Source of the DNA: Candidatus Bathyarchaeota archaeon
GTDB lineage: Archaea; Thermoproteota; Bathyarchaeia; Bathyarchaeales; SOJC01
Direction of reading: 5' to 3'
Assembly (NCBI GenBank): GCA_026014805.1
Contig: JAOZHR010000026.1
Location: 1-64,000 of the forward strand
DNA: 64,000 bases
The position numbers and the translations under genes were made by a program. Positions 24,182 to 33,064 of the stretch are shown piece after piece. Under the pieces are notes generated by a model. The model saw only the letters and a program-made list of their open reading frames with translations, ran no database searches and was not told the DNA's origin. Positions within the stretch are counted from its first letter, which is position 1; every line of letters starts with the position of its first letter.

Positions 24182-25429
24182 TCATCCTCTCCTCTTGTAA
24201 TGAGTCCATTCGACTTTACGAGAACCTTCTGCACAAGGTTGCTTTTTAGAAGATTTTCTCATAATCAATAGATACTTAAAACCTCGCAAAAAGAAATTGA
24301 ATCTTCTCGCACGATTATACCACAAACCTGTATGTGAGGACTGCCCTCTTCTCGCTACACAGATAATGTCAACAGGTTCGAAGTACTTACATAAGTACTC
24401 ATATATCTTAAGGCCTACCGGTGTAAACTTCTTCTTAACCCATTGATCTCCTATTAACCAGCCCAATATCTTTCCCTCTTTCAGTAGCCCATGCGATTCA
24501 ACCATTACTTTCTCAAGTTCCTCATAAAACTCCTCTTTCTCACTGGAGATATCGCCAATACAGCCTGGATGTTCGTTGTATCTGATGTTGTCTCCATAAG
24601 GTGAGTCTATGAAGACCATATCAGCAGAGTTTCCCTTCAGAGGTATCTTTCTTGCGTCACTCTGTATCATGTCAAATCGCCCAGGTGGAGGTGAAATATC
24701 CAATCCGACAACTCTTCTTTTCTCCTCTTCACAGACATCAATTGTCGTTCCACTACCACACATAGGATCTACGACCAGATCGCCGGGTTCAGTGTATCTC
24801 CAGACGAGATTGTAGATTATCAAGGCTGGAGTGACACCAGGATATTTGTTGTCTCCTTTAGTAGTTAGACCATAATTTTGTCTAGGAAAATCCCAGAATG
24901 TTGTTGCTTCGATAAGAGGGATTTCCTCTTCAATATCTACTTCGTCAATCCTTTCTTTGATTTTTTCTTTCTGCCTTGCAATTAAGTGGAATGATTTCTT
25001 TCGCTCCAGCTTTAGATCGTTATTTAATAATAGAGGACTTGGCACGAAAAGATCTAGAGTCTCTATCAATCTCTTGCCAAGTATCGGTGTGTTTCTCCGT
25101 ATTTTGAGTTTGTTCAAAATCTTTCTTGCATTTTCTATTGCCTTTCTTTCCCCAAGTGTCTCTACTCTAACTTGGTAGGGGTATTTTCCCTTCCAAGCAT
25201 CAGGCTGAATATTCAATCCTCCATCTGAAACAGCCTGAAATGCACCATACATAACATCCGTATCCAAATTGCTCAAAAAAAGAATATCTCCTTTCCTGAT
25301 CCTAATTACTATAGGTGCATAAACCTTATGTGCCCCAAAAAGTTGCCTTTGAAAGCATTCAGCCTCTGTCTTCTCAGTACAGGCAAAAATGAATCCACGA
25401 ATTAGTTGTTCTTTACCTGTTTCCTTCAT
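24182..25429 (-). CDS. DNA methyltransferase with N-terminal DCD-like domain
   Basis: This protein has 415 residues. Residues about 11-90 read like a DCD domain of the PUA-like superfamily (RGFIFACTEKTEAECFQRQL, then VYGAF-like YGAFQAVSDGGLNI, then WKGKYPYQVRV). A helical linker follows. The methyltransferase core has PGDLVVDPMCGSGTT (motifs X/I, about 215-229), VVGLDIS, and the catalytic DSPYGDN at 275-281. The S-P-Y core suggests exocyclic amino methylation, with N4-cytosine the best guess. The motif order I then IV differs from the usual beta class. Together with the downstream nuclease it forms a restriction-modification pair. The DCD-like part may read modified bases. Confidence 0.85.
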   Translation of the reverse strand: MKETGKEQLIRGFIFACTEKTEAECFQRQLFGAHKVYAPIVIRIRKGDILFLSNLDTDVMYGAFQAVSDGGLNIQPDAWKGKYPYQVRVETLGERKAIENARKILNKLKIRRNTPILGKRLIETLDLFVPSPLLLNNDLKLERKKSFHLIARQKEKIKERIDEVDIEEEIPLIEATTFWDFPRQNYGLTTKGDNKYPGVTPALIIYNLVWRYTEPGDLVVDPMCGSGTTIDVCEEEKRRVVGLDISPPPGRFDMIQSDARKIPLKGNSADMVFIDSPYGDNIRYNEHPGCIGDISSEKEEFYEELEKVMVESHGLLKEGKILGWLIGDQWVKKKFTPVGLKIYEYLCKYFEPVDIICVARRGQSSHTGLWYNRARRFNFFLRGFKYLLIMRKSSKKQPCAEGSRKVEWTHYKRRG

Positions 25430-25603
25430 TACTACTCGACCTAGTCTCGCCGAGGGTATTTTTACTATGTGGGAGCAGATATATTAGTGTAAATCCCTCA
25501 ATTTGCCTATTTCAGTCCGAAAAAGGAAACGCTACAATCTCCTCTTTTTAGAACACCCTAGAAAGATATTACATTCATTACATCTATACTATGTCAGACT
25601 TTG

Positions 25604-26164
25604 CTAAAGAAAGATTGCCATTCTGTAGTCGTCTCTGAATTGCCCATTGACATAATCTTCTTTCTCGAGCTTCGCTTCTATCTTGAATCCACACTTTTCA
25701 TATACATGTATTGCTCTACCGTTCTCAGTATCAACACGAAGATATATCTTCTTCAACCTCTTCTCTTGAGCTATTTCAAGGAGATGCATTATCATGTTAG
25801 TCCCCAGACCTTGGTTTTGGTAGTCATCATGTACAGTTAACCCAAGCTCTGCTTTATGTCTGACAGCTTCTTGAAAATGAAAGGATAAAGATGCTGAACC
25901 AATAAGCCGCTCCTTACCATCTTCTTGGATTAGAGCAAGTATTGGCAAGTGCTTGTTGTAGTCAATATCGTTGGTCCAGCCTTCAATCCTCTCTCTCGTG
26001 AATGGGTGAATGAGATTTTCTAGGCTTTCCTTTGAAAGAGTGGAGAACATTTCCCACAACATTTCAGTGTCACTAGATAGTTCAGGTCTTAGGAACACTT
26101 CAACTCCACTCTTTAGGACAACGTTTTTTGTCCATTCACTGGGATAGTTGGACATCAGCTTCAC
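25604..26164 (-). CDS. GNAT-family N-acetyltransferase
   Basis: This 186-residue protein has a single GNAT fold. The acetyl-CoA binding strand and loop read ELGLTVHDDYQNQGLGTNMI near residues 108-127, with the Q/RxxGxG/A signature as QNQGLG. It is followed by KKIYLRVDTENGRAIHVYEKCGF, the typical motif B region. The substrate is unknown; several distinct GNAT genes lie in the next 4 kb (26922, 29087). Confidence 0.88.
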   Translation of the reverse strand: MKLMSNYPSEWTKNVVLKSGVEVFLRPELSSDTEMLWEMFSTLSKESLENLIHPFTRERIEGWTNDIDYNKHLPILALIQEDGKERLIGSASLSFHFQEAVRHKAELGLTVHDDYQNQGLGTNMIMHLLEIAQEKRLKKIYLRVDTENGRAIHVYEKCGFKIEAKLEKEDYVNGQFRDDYRMAIFL

Positions 26165-26249
26165 CTTTCTACTCTAGAAACAAGTTTCAACCTTAAAATC
26201 TTCTGTACACTAGGGCCGTTAATAGTGCTGCGGTTATAAACCAAATTAG

Positions 26250-26365
26250 GTATAGAAGTTTCTTTCGGAAATGATATTAGTTTCCAAGGTGTATTGTATT
26301 TGGTGGAAGAAGTGAGAAGAATAGCTTCTATTGTTGTGTGGACTTTGCCTTTTTCTGTGCATTGA
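26250..26365 (+). pseudogene. Decayed 5' leader and signal-peptide start of a secreted-protein gene
   Basis: This stretch aligns with 47614-47725, the leader and start of the dockerin protein: TTCTTTCGGAAATGATATTA here, TTCTTTCAGAAATGATAATA there, then GTATTGTATTTGG against ATATTGTATTTGG. The equivalent GTG is at 26312. The frame reads VRRIASIVVWTLPFSVH and stops at 26363. It is a truncated duplicate that kept promoter, leader and part of a signal peptide. Confidence 0.5.
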
Positions 26366-26450
26366 GACTAGAAGAATTGTCAGCATGAATATCGAAATCG
26401 CTTAAATGTGAATTCATACTTACATCGCCCTTACGGAGGAGAAAATAAGG

Positions 26451-26873
26451 TTGGAGACAGTAGAAGTATCATCTGCCGGAGGAGTAGTTTTTAAGGTCAT
26501 TGATAAGAAACTTCGAGTTGCCTTGATTTCTATTGGGAATCTTTGGTTTTTGCCTAAGGGCTTGATTGAACCAGGTGAAACTGTTGAGGAGACAGCTCTA
26601 AGAGAAGTTAAGGAAGAAACTGGTTTAGAAGGTGAAATTGTTGAGAAGATTGGCAAAATAAGTTACGATTTCATTAGAGACAAGCACTATTTCAAAACGG
26701 TTCATTTCTACCTTCTGAGACATATTGGAGGGTCTGTACGCAATCATGATTCTGAAGTAGATAGAGTAAAATGGTTTCCTATTTCGGCAGCTCTTCTACT
26801 CTTAACTTACCGATTGGAAAAAAACATCTTAGAAAAGGCAGAACAGATGCTGAAAAGGAGAGACCAGATTTAG
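26451..26873 (+). CDS. Nudix hydrolase
   Basis: This 140-residue protein carries a complete Nudix box at about residues 36-58 (GLIEPGETVEETALREVKEE, then TGL), the magnesium-binding site for cleaving nucleoside diphosphates linked to another group. The size and the PKG lead-in before the box resemble diadenosine polyphosphate or ADP-sugar hydrolases. The start is TTG at 26451, behind GGAGGAG about 12 bases upstream. The substrate is not deducible. Confidence 0.9.
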   Translation: METVEVSSAGGVVFKVIDKKLRVALISIGNLWFLPKGLIEPGETVEETALREVKEETGLEGEIVEKIGKISYDFIRDKHYFKTVHFYLLRHIGGSVRNHDSEVDRVKWFPISAALLLLTYRLEKNILEKAEQMLKRRDQI

Positions 26874-26921
26874 ACTTTTCTCTTTCTTCTATGTGCTGAT
26901 GCTCTACTAGACGTGTTAATT

Positions 26922-27449
26922 CTAATGCTGTTTTGTTAGTATCTTCGGTTCTTTCCATTCTTCCCTGAGGATACTGTAAAGATGATGGTCTCTATAATTT
27001 CCTTTAGCATACCATGATTTTCGCATAGTTCCTTCTTTCAAAAAGCCAGCTTTTTCTAAAGCCCTTTGGGAAGCCACGTTTTGGGTATTTGTTGATGTTT
27101 GGATTCTAACAACGTCTTTTTTGAGAAATAGATAGTCTACCATCAGTTGGATGACTTCTGTTCCATAACCTTTTCCTCTTTCCCCTAGAACTAAGGCAAA
27201 GCCTATTTCCATCATTCTACCTCGCATCCAAGCGGTAATGTGTCCAATCTTAGCTTCATCCTTCTTCTCAATTATGAAGAAGACCGTGTCTTCAAGCATG
27301 ACCTTCTCAAGTTCTGCTTGGGAAATTTTTAATACGTCTTGGTATTCACCCATGTACTCTGAACTGCTCCACCATTGTGCAACTAAAGAAACATCCTCTT
27401 TCTCAGCTCTTCTCAAATTTACATTCTTGCCTTCAAGCAATCTTAGCAC
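26922..27449 (-). CDS. GNAT acetyltransferase, RimJ/RimL-like
   Basis: This 175-residue protein has the RimJ/RimL layout: NLRRAEKEDVSLVAQWW at the N-terminus, GERGKGYGTEVIQLMVDYLF as the acetyl-CoA site near 88-107, and NVASQRALEKAGFLKEGTMR near 124-143. These enzymes acetylate protein N-termini, aminoglycosides or small amines. The start lies at 27449. Confidence 0.88.
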   Translation of the reverse strand: MLRLLEGKNVNLRRAEKEDVSLVAQWWSSSEYMGEYQDVLKISQAELEKVMLEDTVFFIIEKKDEAKIGHITAWMRGRMMEIGFALVLGERGKGYGTEVIQLMVDYLFLKKDVVRIQTSTNTQNVASQRALEKAGFLKEGTMRKSWYAKGNYRDHHLYSILREEWKEPKILTKQH

Positions 27450-27682
27450 CCTTCACTTTGTCTTCTTGTTTAGTTTTATCCCTTGTGAGAGAAATTACAG
27501 TTTAGAACTCACTAAGCGTATTTGTGACTTTGCTTTTTCTGTGAAGAGACAACTGAAAATACTTATCTTTACGAATTTGACATTATTGTTTCTTCTGAGC
27601 ACTGTAATCGACGGAAGAGTTGCCATCATAAATAATCGAAAATCCTATTTATATCCGATTTATCTTGTAAGAGTTGATTGAA

Positions 27683-28132
27683 ATGGGAAACCAGCGCATC
27701 ATGGTTCGCACAAGAGCCATTATTTTTGATGAAAACGGCAAGGTGCTTGTTCAGCATCATTCAAGTTCCAAACCTGATTTCTACAGACTACCAGGTGGAG
27801 GCGTCAAATTTAAGGAAAAGATAGAAGACTGCCTAATCCGCGAGATAAAGGAAGAAACTGGATTAGATGCGAAAGTTGATCGTCTTCTCTGGGTTCGTGA
27901 CTTTTTAGATCAATTTCCCTATCACTCCATCGAAATGTTTTTCTTAGCAACCATAATAGGAGGCAGATTCAAGCCAACTCCAGAGGCTGAAAACATCGAA
28001 TTACTGTTTATGACTCTTGAAGAGCTAGAAGAAGTGGTATTCTATCCCAAAGCATTTATTCCGAAATTGAAACTTCTTCGAGATGACAGAAATTGGACTG
28101 AAGAAAACCCATACATCAGATCAGCAAACTGA
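27683..28132 (+). CDS. Nudix hydrolase
   Basis: From ATG 27683 this is about 149 residues (TTG 27674 is in frame). The Nudix box runs from GGGVKFKEKIEDCLIREIKE into ETGLDA near residues 36-59, all key Glu/Arg residues present. It is unlike the Nudix protein at 26451 outside the box, so they are not recent duplicates. A TATA-like TATTTATAT lies at about 27645-27653. The substrate is unknown. Confidence 0.88.
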   Translation: MGNQRIMVRTRAIIFDENGKVLVQHHSSSKPDFYRLPGGGVKFKEKIEDCLIREIKEETGLDAKVDRLLWVRDFLDQFPYHSIEMFFLATIIGGRFKPTPEAENIELLFMTLEELEEVVFYPKAFIPKLKLLRDDRNWTEENPYIRSAN

Positions 28133-28503
28133 TGTTACCTAGACTTTGCTCCTCTTTTCCATACACCATGGCTGCTGGCAATGTCATTCTTTAACTTTAA
28201 CAAGTTTTCCTTCTTGAACAACATAGACATGTTCCCATTGAGGAGGTCTTATTGTGGTAGAGCCGCAAGAGTTATATCGCAATACGACGCGCGCATTTCA
28301 ATTTGATAGTCTACCATGATTTCCGCGCTATCGGCTGTGCCACCACTCCTTCTAAAATGAGTGGTTGACCGATGGTCTCGAGAAGTTCATTGGGAATCCT
28401 TCCCTACGCATTGTAAAAAAGCCCCGGTTTGTCCCAAAAGTCCCGGCGGGAACTGGCGAGACGCGTGACCGCACAAGCTTTAATACCTCTCCCCGCCTTT
28501 ACC
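28133..28503. other. Intergenic region with hairpin and short coding remnant
   Basis: There is no intact gene here. CCACTC and GAGTGG near 28341-28364 form a hairpin with a ten-base loop. On the minus strand, 28282-28184 reads a short frame containing PPQWEHVYVVQEGKLVKVKE, protein-like but only 32 residues long. CTTTAAT near 28480 may be the TATA box of the cupin gene. Confidence 0.35.
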
Positions 28504-28893
28504 ATGCTTCTCAAGGATAGGAGTACCTTGGACAGGGCAAAGAGCAAACAAGCTTATGGGTTTCCCACAGTCATAACAGACTTACCAGAGGCAGACATGC
28601 CATTCCAAGGCGTCAAAGCATGGATCCTGCAAAGCGAAAAACACCAACTGATCTTCTTCGAAATGCAACCCACAACACTAGTGCCAGAGCACAGCCACAG
28701 CTATCCCCAATGGGGCATGGTAATCGAAGGAGAGATGAAACTAACCATCAACGGCAAAACAAAAACCATCAAGAAAGGCGAAGACTATCTCATCCCCGCC
28801 AAAACTAAACACCAAGCAAAATTCCTAACTAAGACAAGAGTAATCGACTTCTTTTCTGAAAAAAACAGATACAAAACCAAGACCGCCAGATAA
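28504..28893 (+). CDS. Cupin-domain protein
   Basis: From ATG 28504 this is about 129 residues. A cupin barrel with motif 1 HSHSYPQWGMVIEGE and motif 2 PAKTKHQAKF supplies the His/Glu set for a metal ion. It is a single-domain cupin of unknown substrate. The frame is open back to TTG 28429, but the extra 25 residues are basic and unlike the family. A TATA-like CTTTAAT about 24 bases before ATG 28504 suggests an almost leaderless message. Confidence 0.85.
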   Translation: MLLKDRSTLDRAKSKQAYGFPTVITDLPEADMPFQGVKAWILQSEKHQLIFFEMQPTTLVPEHSHSYPQWGMVIEGEMKLTINGKTKTIKKGEDYLIPAKTKHQAKFLTKTRVIDFFSEKNRYKTKTAR

Positions 28894-29086
28894 CAGTTCA
28901 GCTATGAAAATGCTCCAAATGCGCGTGCAACCATGTTGGATAAGTCATTGTTCCAATAGAGTGCATGCATAATTGTGGGGTTGCCCTAGCCTGGCAGGAG
29001 GTCTGAGGTTCCGAAAGATGTGGAATCTTCAGTAACTAGCTTCTAGAGGTTAGTAACGTTTAGCATACCGTAGGCATCTCTCAACA

Positions 29087-29557
29087 TCAGTCCTCTTCTC
29101 CCAACATCTTCTTCATTCTCAACGCGCCTTCTCCATCTTCATAAAATCGTCTTACAACCTTGGATGGGAGAAATCCTAAACGTTTCCAGAAACCTAACCC
29201 TTCACGATTCGTGATACGAACTTCTAGTTCAACATACTTAGCCCCATAGGCTTTTAGTTTCTCAAAAGTGAAGTTGGCAAGGGCGGTACCAATCCTCTTA
29301 TGCCTACAAGAAGGAGCAACTGCAATTGAAGCCACATGTCCCTTATGACGAAAGCCGCAGGTAATCATGTAGCCCACAATCCGCTCGTTTGTCTCTGCGA
29401 CGATGAATAGTTCAGGGAATCTCTGAGACAAGCTCAAAAAGGTCTCTTTTGAAAATGCTTCCAAGCCGAAAGAACATTGTTCTATCTCCAATATCGAACC
29501 GAGATCAGCAGAGGTAAACAATCTTAACTTAAGACCTTTCATGCAGACAAGCTTCAT
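29087..29557 (-). CDS. RimI-like N-acetyltransferase
   Basis: This 156-residue GNAT protein opens with LRLFTSADLGSILEIEQCSF, as in the archaeal RimI/Ard1 group that acetylates protein N-termini. The acetyl-CoA site is VASIAVAPSCRHKRIGTALA near 75-94. An ELEVRITNREGLGFWKRLGF helix follows. ATG at 29557, with ATG 29542 possible. Confidence 0.88.
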   Translation of the reverse strand: MKLVCMKGLKLRLFTSADLGSILEIEQCSFGLEAFSKETFLSLSQRFPELFIVAETNERIVGYMITCGFRHKGHVASIAVAPSCRHKRIGTALANFTFEKLKAYGAKYVELEVRITNREGLGFWKRLGFLPSKVVRRFYEDGEGALRMKKMLGEED

Positions 29558-29808
29558 AAGGAGATTATGAGAACCATTAATTATCTATGTTGCATGCATT
29601 TCCTAGCTTCCGTTCAAAACTAAATGTGCGCGCGGCTCACTGACATATTTGAACTTGTGAAGATAGCTGAAGGTACGGAGAAAAATGCAGCCCTTAGAAC
29701 TTGCGCGCTCAGAAAGTAGAGAGTTTTGGAGGATACTTAGACAAATTAGAAAATGGCAAAGTTGATATTTAGCCCCACCTTACTACAAACAAATTTACCC
29801 CATAGCAA

Positions 29809-30675
29809 GTGATAAAGCAAATGGTCACCCAACCCCGAAAACGCCTCATATTCAACTGGACCACCCCTAGAAATCTTCTAGCCATCCTCCTCTTCATCAT
29901 ACTCGCCATCTTAATACAATACATCATCATCGCACTCGCCAGCCCCATGGGCACTGAAGACCCAACAGCGATCGCCCTGCCAATCTTCAACATCACCTTA
30001 AGTTTTCTATACCACCTCCTCCCCTCAGCAGTCATAATCACTCTCACTGCAAGCTTTACGCACCTCACAATCCATACCGCCACCATACCAGCAAAAACTC
30101 AAACCTTTAAAAAACCACACAGACAAAAAATCCGCCAAAAGCCGACCAGCCTAAAACCCTTACGAAAATTCTACAAAAAACTTCGAAGAGCAACGAGAAA
30201 AATTAAGAACAAAATCCTAAAAACCCCAACCATCGCATACATCGAACGCAGAGTAATCCTAGCAAGAGCCATCATAAAAAGCGCCATAACCATCACAGCT
30301 ACTTTCATCATCATAATCCTCCTCGTCACCATTGCAGCTTACCCAAAATTCATCCCAACCGCCACCTCCAACTTCTATCAATGGAACGCCGCCTTCCTTA
30401 GCTTCGTCACCTCAACCATAAGAGCCTCCGAAGCCATTGCGAACACAATCCCACCTATAGGTGCCATGGCAACAACGATACACAACGCGTTAATCGCTGC
30501 CGCTCCTGCATTCCGCAACACTCTCGAAGAGACGGCTTCCGCCATAACAAACGGCCTTGTCTCCATCAGCTCAACTGAAAAATACCTTATAATCCAGAAC
30601 ACTGCCGCGTGGACTGTTGCCATCATAACACTCCTATACGGTCAATACATCAAGATCCGCCGCTACAGACGGTAG
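29809..30675 (+). CDS. Membrane protein of unknown function
   Basis: This 288-residue protein (GTG 29809; ATG 29821 is also in frame) has hydrophobic helices at about 22-45, 58-85, 160-182 and 262-280, with a strongly basic cytoplasmic-like stretch at about 98-140 (RQKIRQKPTSLKPLRKFYKK). The region from 190 to 255 is Ala/Ser/Thr-rich and amphipathic. Codons are unusually C-ending compared with neighbours. No family is recognised. Confidence 0.65.
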   Translation: MIKQMVTQPRKRLIFNWTTPRNLLAILLFIILAILIQYIIIALASPMGTEDPTAIALPIFNITLSFLYHLLPSAVIITLTASFTHLTIHTATIPAKTQTFKKPHRQKIRQKPTSLKPLRKFYKKLRRATRKIKNKILKTPTIAYIERRVILARAIIKSAITITATFIIIILLVTIAAYPKFIPTATSNFYQWNAAFLSFVTSTIRASEAIANTIPPIGAMATTIHNALIAAAPAFRNTLEETASAITNGLVSISSTEKYLIIQNTAAWTVAIITLLYGQYIKIRRYRR

Positions 30676-30724
30676 TGTAGGAATTATGTATCATTACTAG
30701 AAAAGATTTATAACTAAAGTAGTA

Positions 30725-30754
30725 GGCGCAGCGCGCGCCCTTCCACTTTTTTTT
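30725..30754 (+). terminator. GC-rich stem followed by T-run
   Basis: GGCGCAGCGCGCGCC can fold on itself and is followed by CTTCCAC and eight T. It lies about 50 bases after the membrane protein stop, suited to end its transcript. Confidence 0.45.
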
Positions 30755-30894
30755 CTTCAAGATGGACTGGATAGTGATAACTAAAATTGATACTATCATG
30801 AATAGTTGTATTCACTCGACCTAGAATCCGAATGACACAAAAGAAGGAAGTTGGTAATGATATATAATTCCGAGATTACAGACGGTAAACAAAC

Positions 30895-31764
30895 ATGCCA
30901 GACAGACCAAGATTTGGCACTGCAGGAATCCCATACTGGTTTAAAGAATTAAAAACACCAATTAGCGAACTCCCTCGTTTTCTACAAGAGGAAGAACTGG
31001 ATGCTCTAGAATACGAAGCTGTACGATGGGGAAGAAAACCCCAGATAAAACAAGAAGCAGCAGAAAAGCTAGGAAAAAACGCTGAAAAACACGACATCTG
31101 GCTGACAATCCATGGCTCCTACTACATAAACCTCCTCAGCAACAAAGAAACACTCGAAGCAAGCAAAAAACGCCTAATCGCCTGTGCCATCGCCGCTCAA
31201 TGGATGAAAGCCCACACAATCGTCTTTCACCCAGGCTACTACAGCCAAAAGCAATCTCACAAAGAAGACCTGCAAAACTGCATAAAAACACTCAGAGAAA
31301 TCACACAAGCCATGCAGTCAATGAATATAAAAGCAAACCTCGGACCCGAAACCTCAGGGAAACTCGCTCAGCTTGGAAGCCTAGAAGAAATCATAACCAT
31401 GTGCGAAAATATAGAACAAACACAACCCGTTATCGACTGGGCACACCTCCATGCAAGGCAAAGGGGCAATCTTCGAACCACTAACAATTTCCAACAAGTA
31501 ATCGAAAAAATCGAAAATCGCCTTGGCACCAAAGTAGCCAGAAACCTTCACTGCCACTTTTCACAAGTTGAATACACTTTCCGAGGAGAAAGACGCCACC
31601 ATCCCTTGGACGCCCCGGGGTACGGACCAAAATTTGGGCTACTAGCAGAAGTTATAGCCAACCTTGACCTAAAACCAGTAATTATCTGTGAAACTCCACT
31701 TCTCGACGAAGACGCCAAAAAAATGCGCGACATCCTACACCAAAAACTGCAATCCCTCACTTAG
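30895..31764 (+). CDS. nfo: Endonuclease IV family AP endonuclease
   Basis: This 289-residue TIM-barrel protein carries the endonuclease IV metal ligands in order: HPGYY near 108, LGPETSGK near 151, VIDWAHLHARQRG near 180, HCHFSQVEYT near 218, and ICETPLLDED near 264. It cuts DNA at abasic sites during base excision repair, with three zinc ions in the family. The length is usual for archaeal members. ATG at 30895. It precedes the moeA pair on the same strand, with a 52-base gap. Confidence 0.9.
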   Translation: MPDRPRFGTAGIPYWFKELKTPISELPRFLQEEELDALEYEAVRWGRKPQIKQEAAEKLGKNAEKHDIWLTIHGSYYINLLSNKETLEASKKRLIACAIAAQWMKAHTIVFHPGYYSQKQSHKEDLQNCIKTLREITQAMQSMNIKANLGPETSGKLAQLGSLEEIITMCENIEQTQPVIDWAHLHARQRGNLRTTNNFQQVIEKIENRLGTKVARNLHCHFSQVEYTFRGERRHHPLDAPGYGPKFGLLAEVIANLDLKPVIICETPLLDEDAKKMRDILHQKLQSLT

Positions 31765-31816
31765 GTACGATAAGTTTTTCTATAATGCCCCTCTTGCAAT
31801 GAAGTGGTGCGCCTAG

Positions 31817-33064
31817 TTGGCACGACTTGAGGGTTTCCAAGATCTCAAACCTGTCAAAGAAGCTTTGAACGAATTCTTTAAGGTGCTTCAACCAAAAAGA
31901 CTAGACACCCTCCTTATTCCTGTAGAAGAAGCGATGGGACGAGTCACCGCCAAAAGCATCATCGCAGAGAGAAACTTGCCCCCTTTTGACCGCTCAGCAA
32001 TGGATGGGTACGCGCTAAAAGCAAAGGACACTTTTGAAGCTTCACAATTCCAACCCAAAACTCTACGTCTCGTCAAAAAGGAAACTGTAGAAAAAGGAGA
32101 AGCAAAGGAAATATGGACAGGGAACCCCTTTCCGAAAGGTGCAGACACAGTTATAATGCTGGAACACACAAGAAAGGCAGATGGAAAAATTGAAGTTCTC
32201 ATTTCTTTGACGCCCGGCGCGAATGTTTCCAAGAAAGGCGAAGACCTGAAAAAAGGCGACCCTGCGGTAGAGGACGGAGTAGAGCTAAAACCGCATCATC
32301 TGGGCTTGCTAGCCGCGTCAGGGTTAAAAGAAATTGAAGTTGTGAGAAAGCCGAGGGCCGCAATACTGCCAACGGGCAACGAACTTGTCGCATTGGGAGA
32401 CAAGTTGGAGCCGAACCGAATTATTGAGGTTAACAGCATAATCTTATCAGGGATGTGCACTGAACTTGGGGTGAAGGCGTTCAGTCTCGGCATCGCAACC
32501 GACAACGAGAACGAGATTAAAGATAAAGTTTGTGAGGGCTTAGCGAAGGCAGACATGGTAATTACAACCGGCGGAACAAGCGTTGGCATTCATGATGTTG
32601 TCCCAAAAGTAATTGAACAAATAGAACGTCACAGCGTCGTTGCTCACGGGATAGCCATGCGCCCAAGCATGCCTACTGCACTTGCTGTTGTACATGGAAA
32701 GCCAGTGATAATCTTATCTGGAAATCCCGTGGCAGCAGTAGTAGGATTTGAAGTTTTTGCTCGTCCACTTATACAAAAACTACTAGGAATAAGGAGTGAC
32801 ACAAGAGTGAAGTTAAAAGCTAAACTGACGCGGAGAGTCGCGGGAATTTTAGGCCGACGTGTTTTCCTAAGAGTGAAAGTAGTAGGAACGGACGGTAAGT
32901 TTCTAGCCGAGCCGATTCGTGTTAAAGGCTCAAGTATCATAACAACGATGACGAAAGCAAATGGTTACGTTGTTATCCCTGAAGATAGAGAAGGCTTGAG
33001 AGAAAATGAACTAGTCACTGTCCATCTTTTCGATACCATAAAGGAGGAAGTAGAAAATGTTTAA
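31817..33064 (+). CDS. moeA: Molybdopterin molybdenumtransferase MoeA, first copy
   Basis: This 415-residue protein has the four-part MoeA layout: FDRSAMDGYALKAKDTF near 55-71, MLEHTRKADG, the MoCF-like domain with TTGGTSVGIHDVVPKV near 250, and LSGNPVAAVVGFEVF near 295. It inserts molybdate (or tungstate) into adenylylated molybdopterin. Start TTG 31817. Its end overlaps the second moeA by eight bases, so they are co-translated. The two proteins differ throughout, so the duplication is old. In archaea such pairs are thought to divide molybdenum and tungsten handling. Confidence 0.93.
   Translation: MARLEGFQDLKPVKEALNEFFKVLQPKRLDTLLIPVEEAMGRVTAKSIIAERNLPPFDRSAMDGYALKAKDTFEASQFQPKTLRLVKKETVEKGEAKEIWTGNPFPKGADTVIMLEHTRKADGKIEVLISLTPGANVSKKGEDLKKGDPAVEDGVELKPHHLGLLAASGLKEIEVVRKPRAAILPTGNELVALGDKLEPNRIIEVNSIILSGMCTELGVKAFSLGIATDNENEIKDKVCEGLAKADMVITTGGTSVGIHDVVPKVIEQIERHSVVAHGIAMRPSMPTALAVVHGKPVIILSGNPVAAVVGFEVFARPLIQKLLGIRSDTRVKLKAKLTRRVAGILGRRVFLRVKVVGTDGKFLAEPIRVKGSSIITTMTKANGYVVIPEDREGLRENELVTVHLFDTIKEEVENV

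Noticed and set aside
28184-28282. 32-residue minus-strand frame ending PPQWEHVYVVQEGKLVKVKE
   Set aside because: Protein-like composition, but too short, TTG start without ribosome site, and stops directly upstream. Possibly a remnant; mentioned under the intergenic feature only.
28975-29030. tRNA-like TGCCCTAGCCTGGCAGGAGG and a following GAGGTTCCGAAAG
   Set aside because: D-arm and T-arm resemblance is weak, no anticodon arm lies between them and no acceptor stem can be formed.
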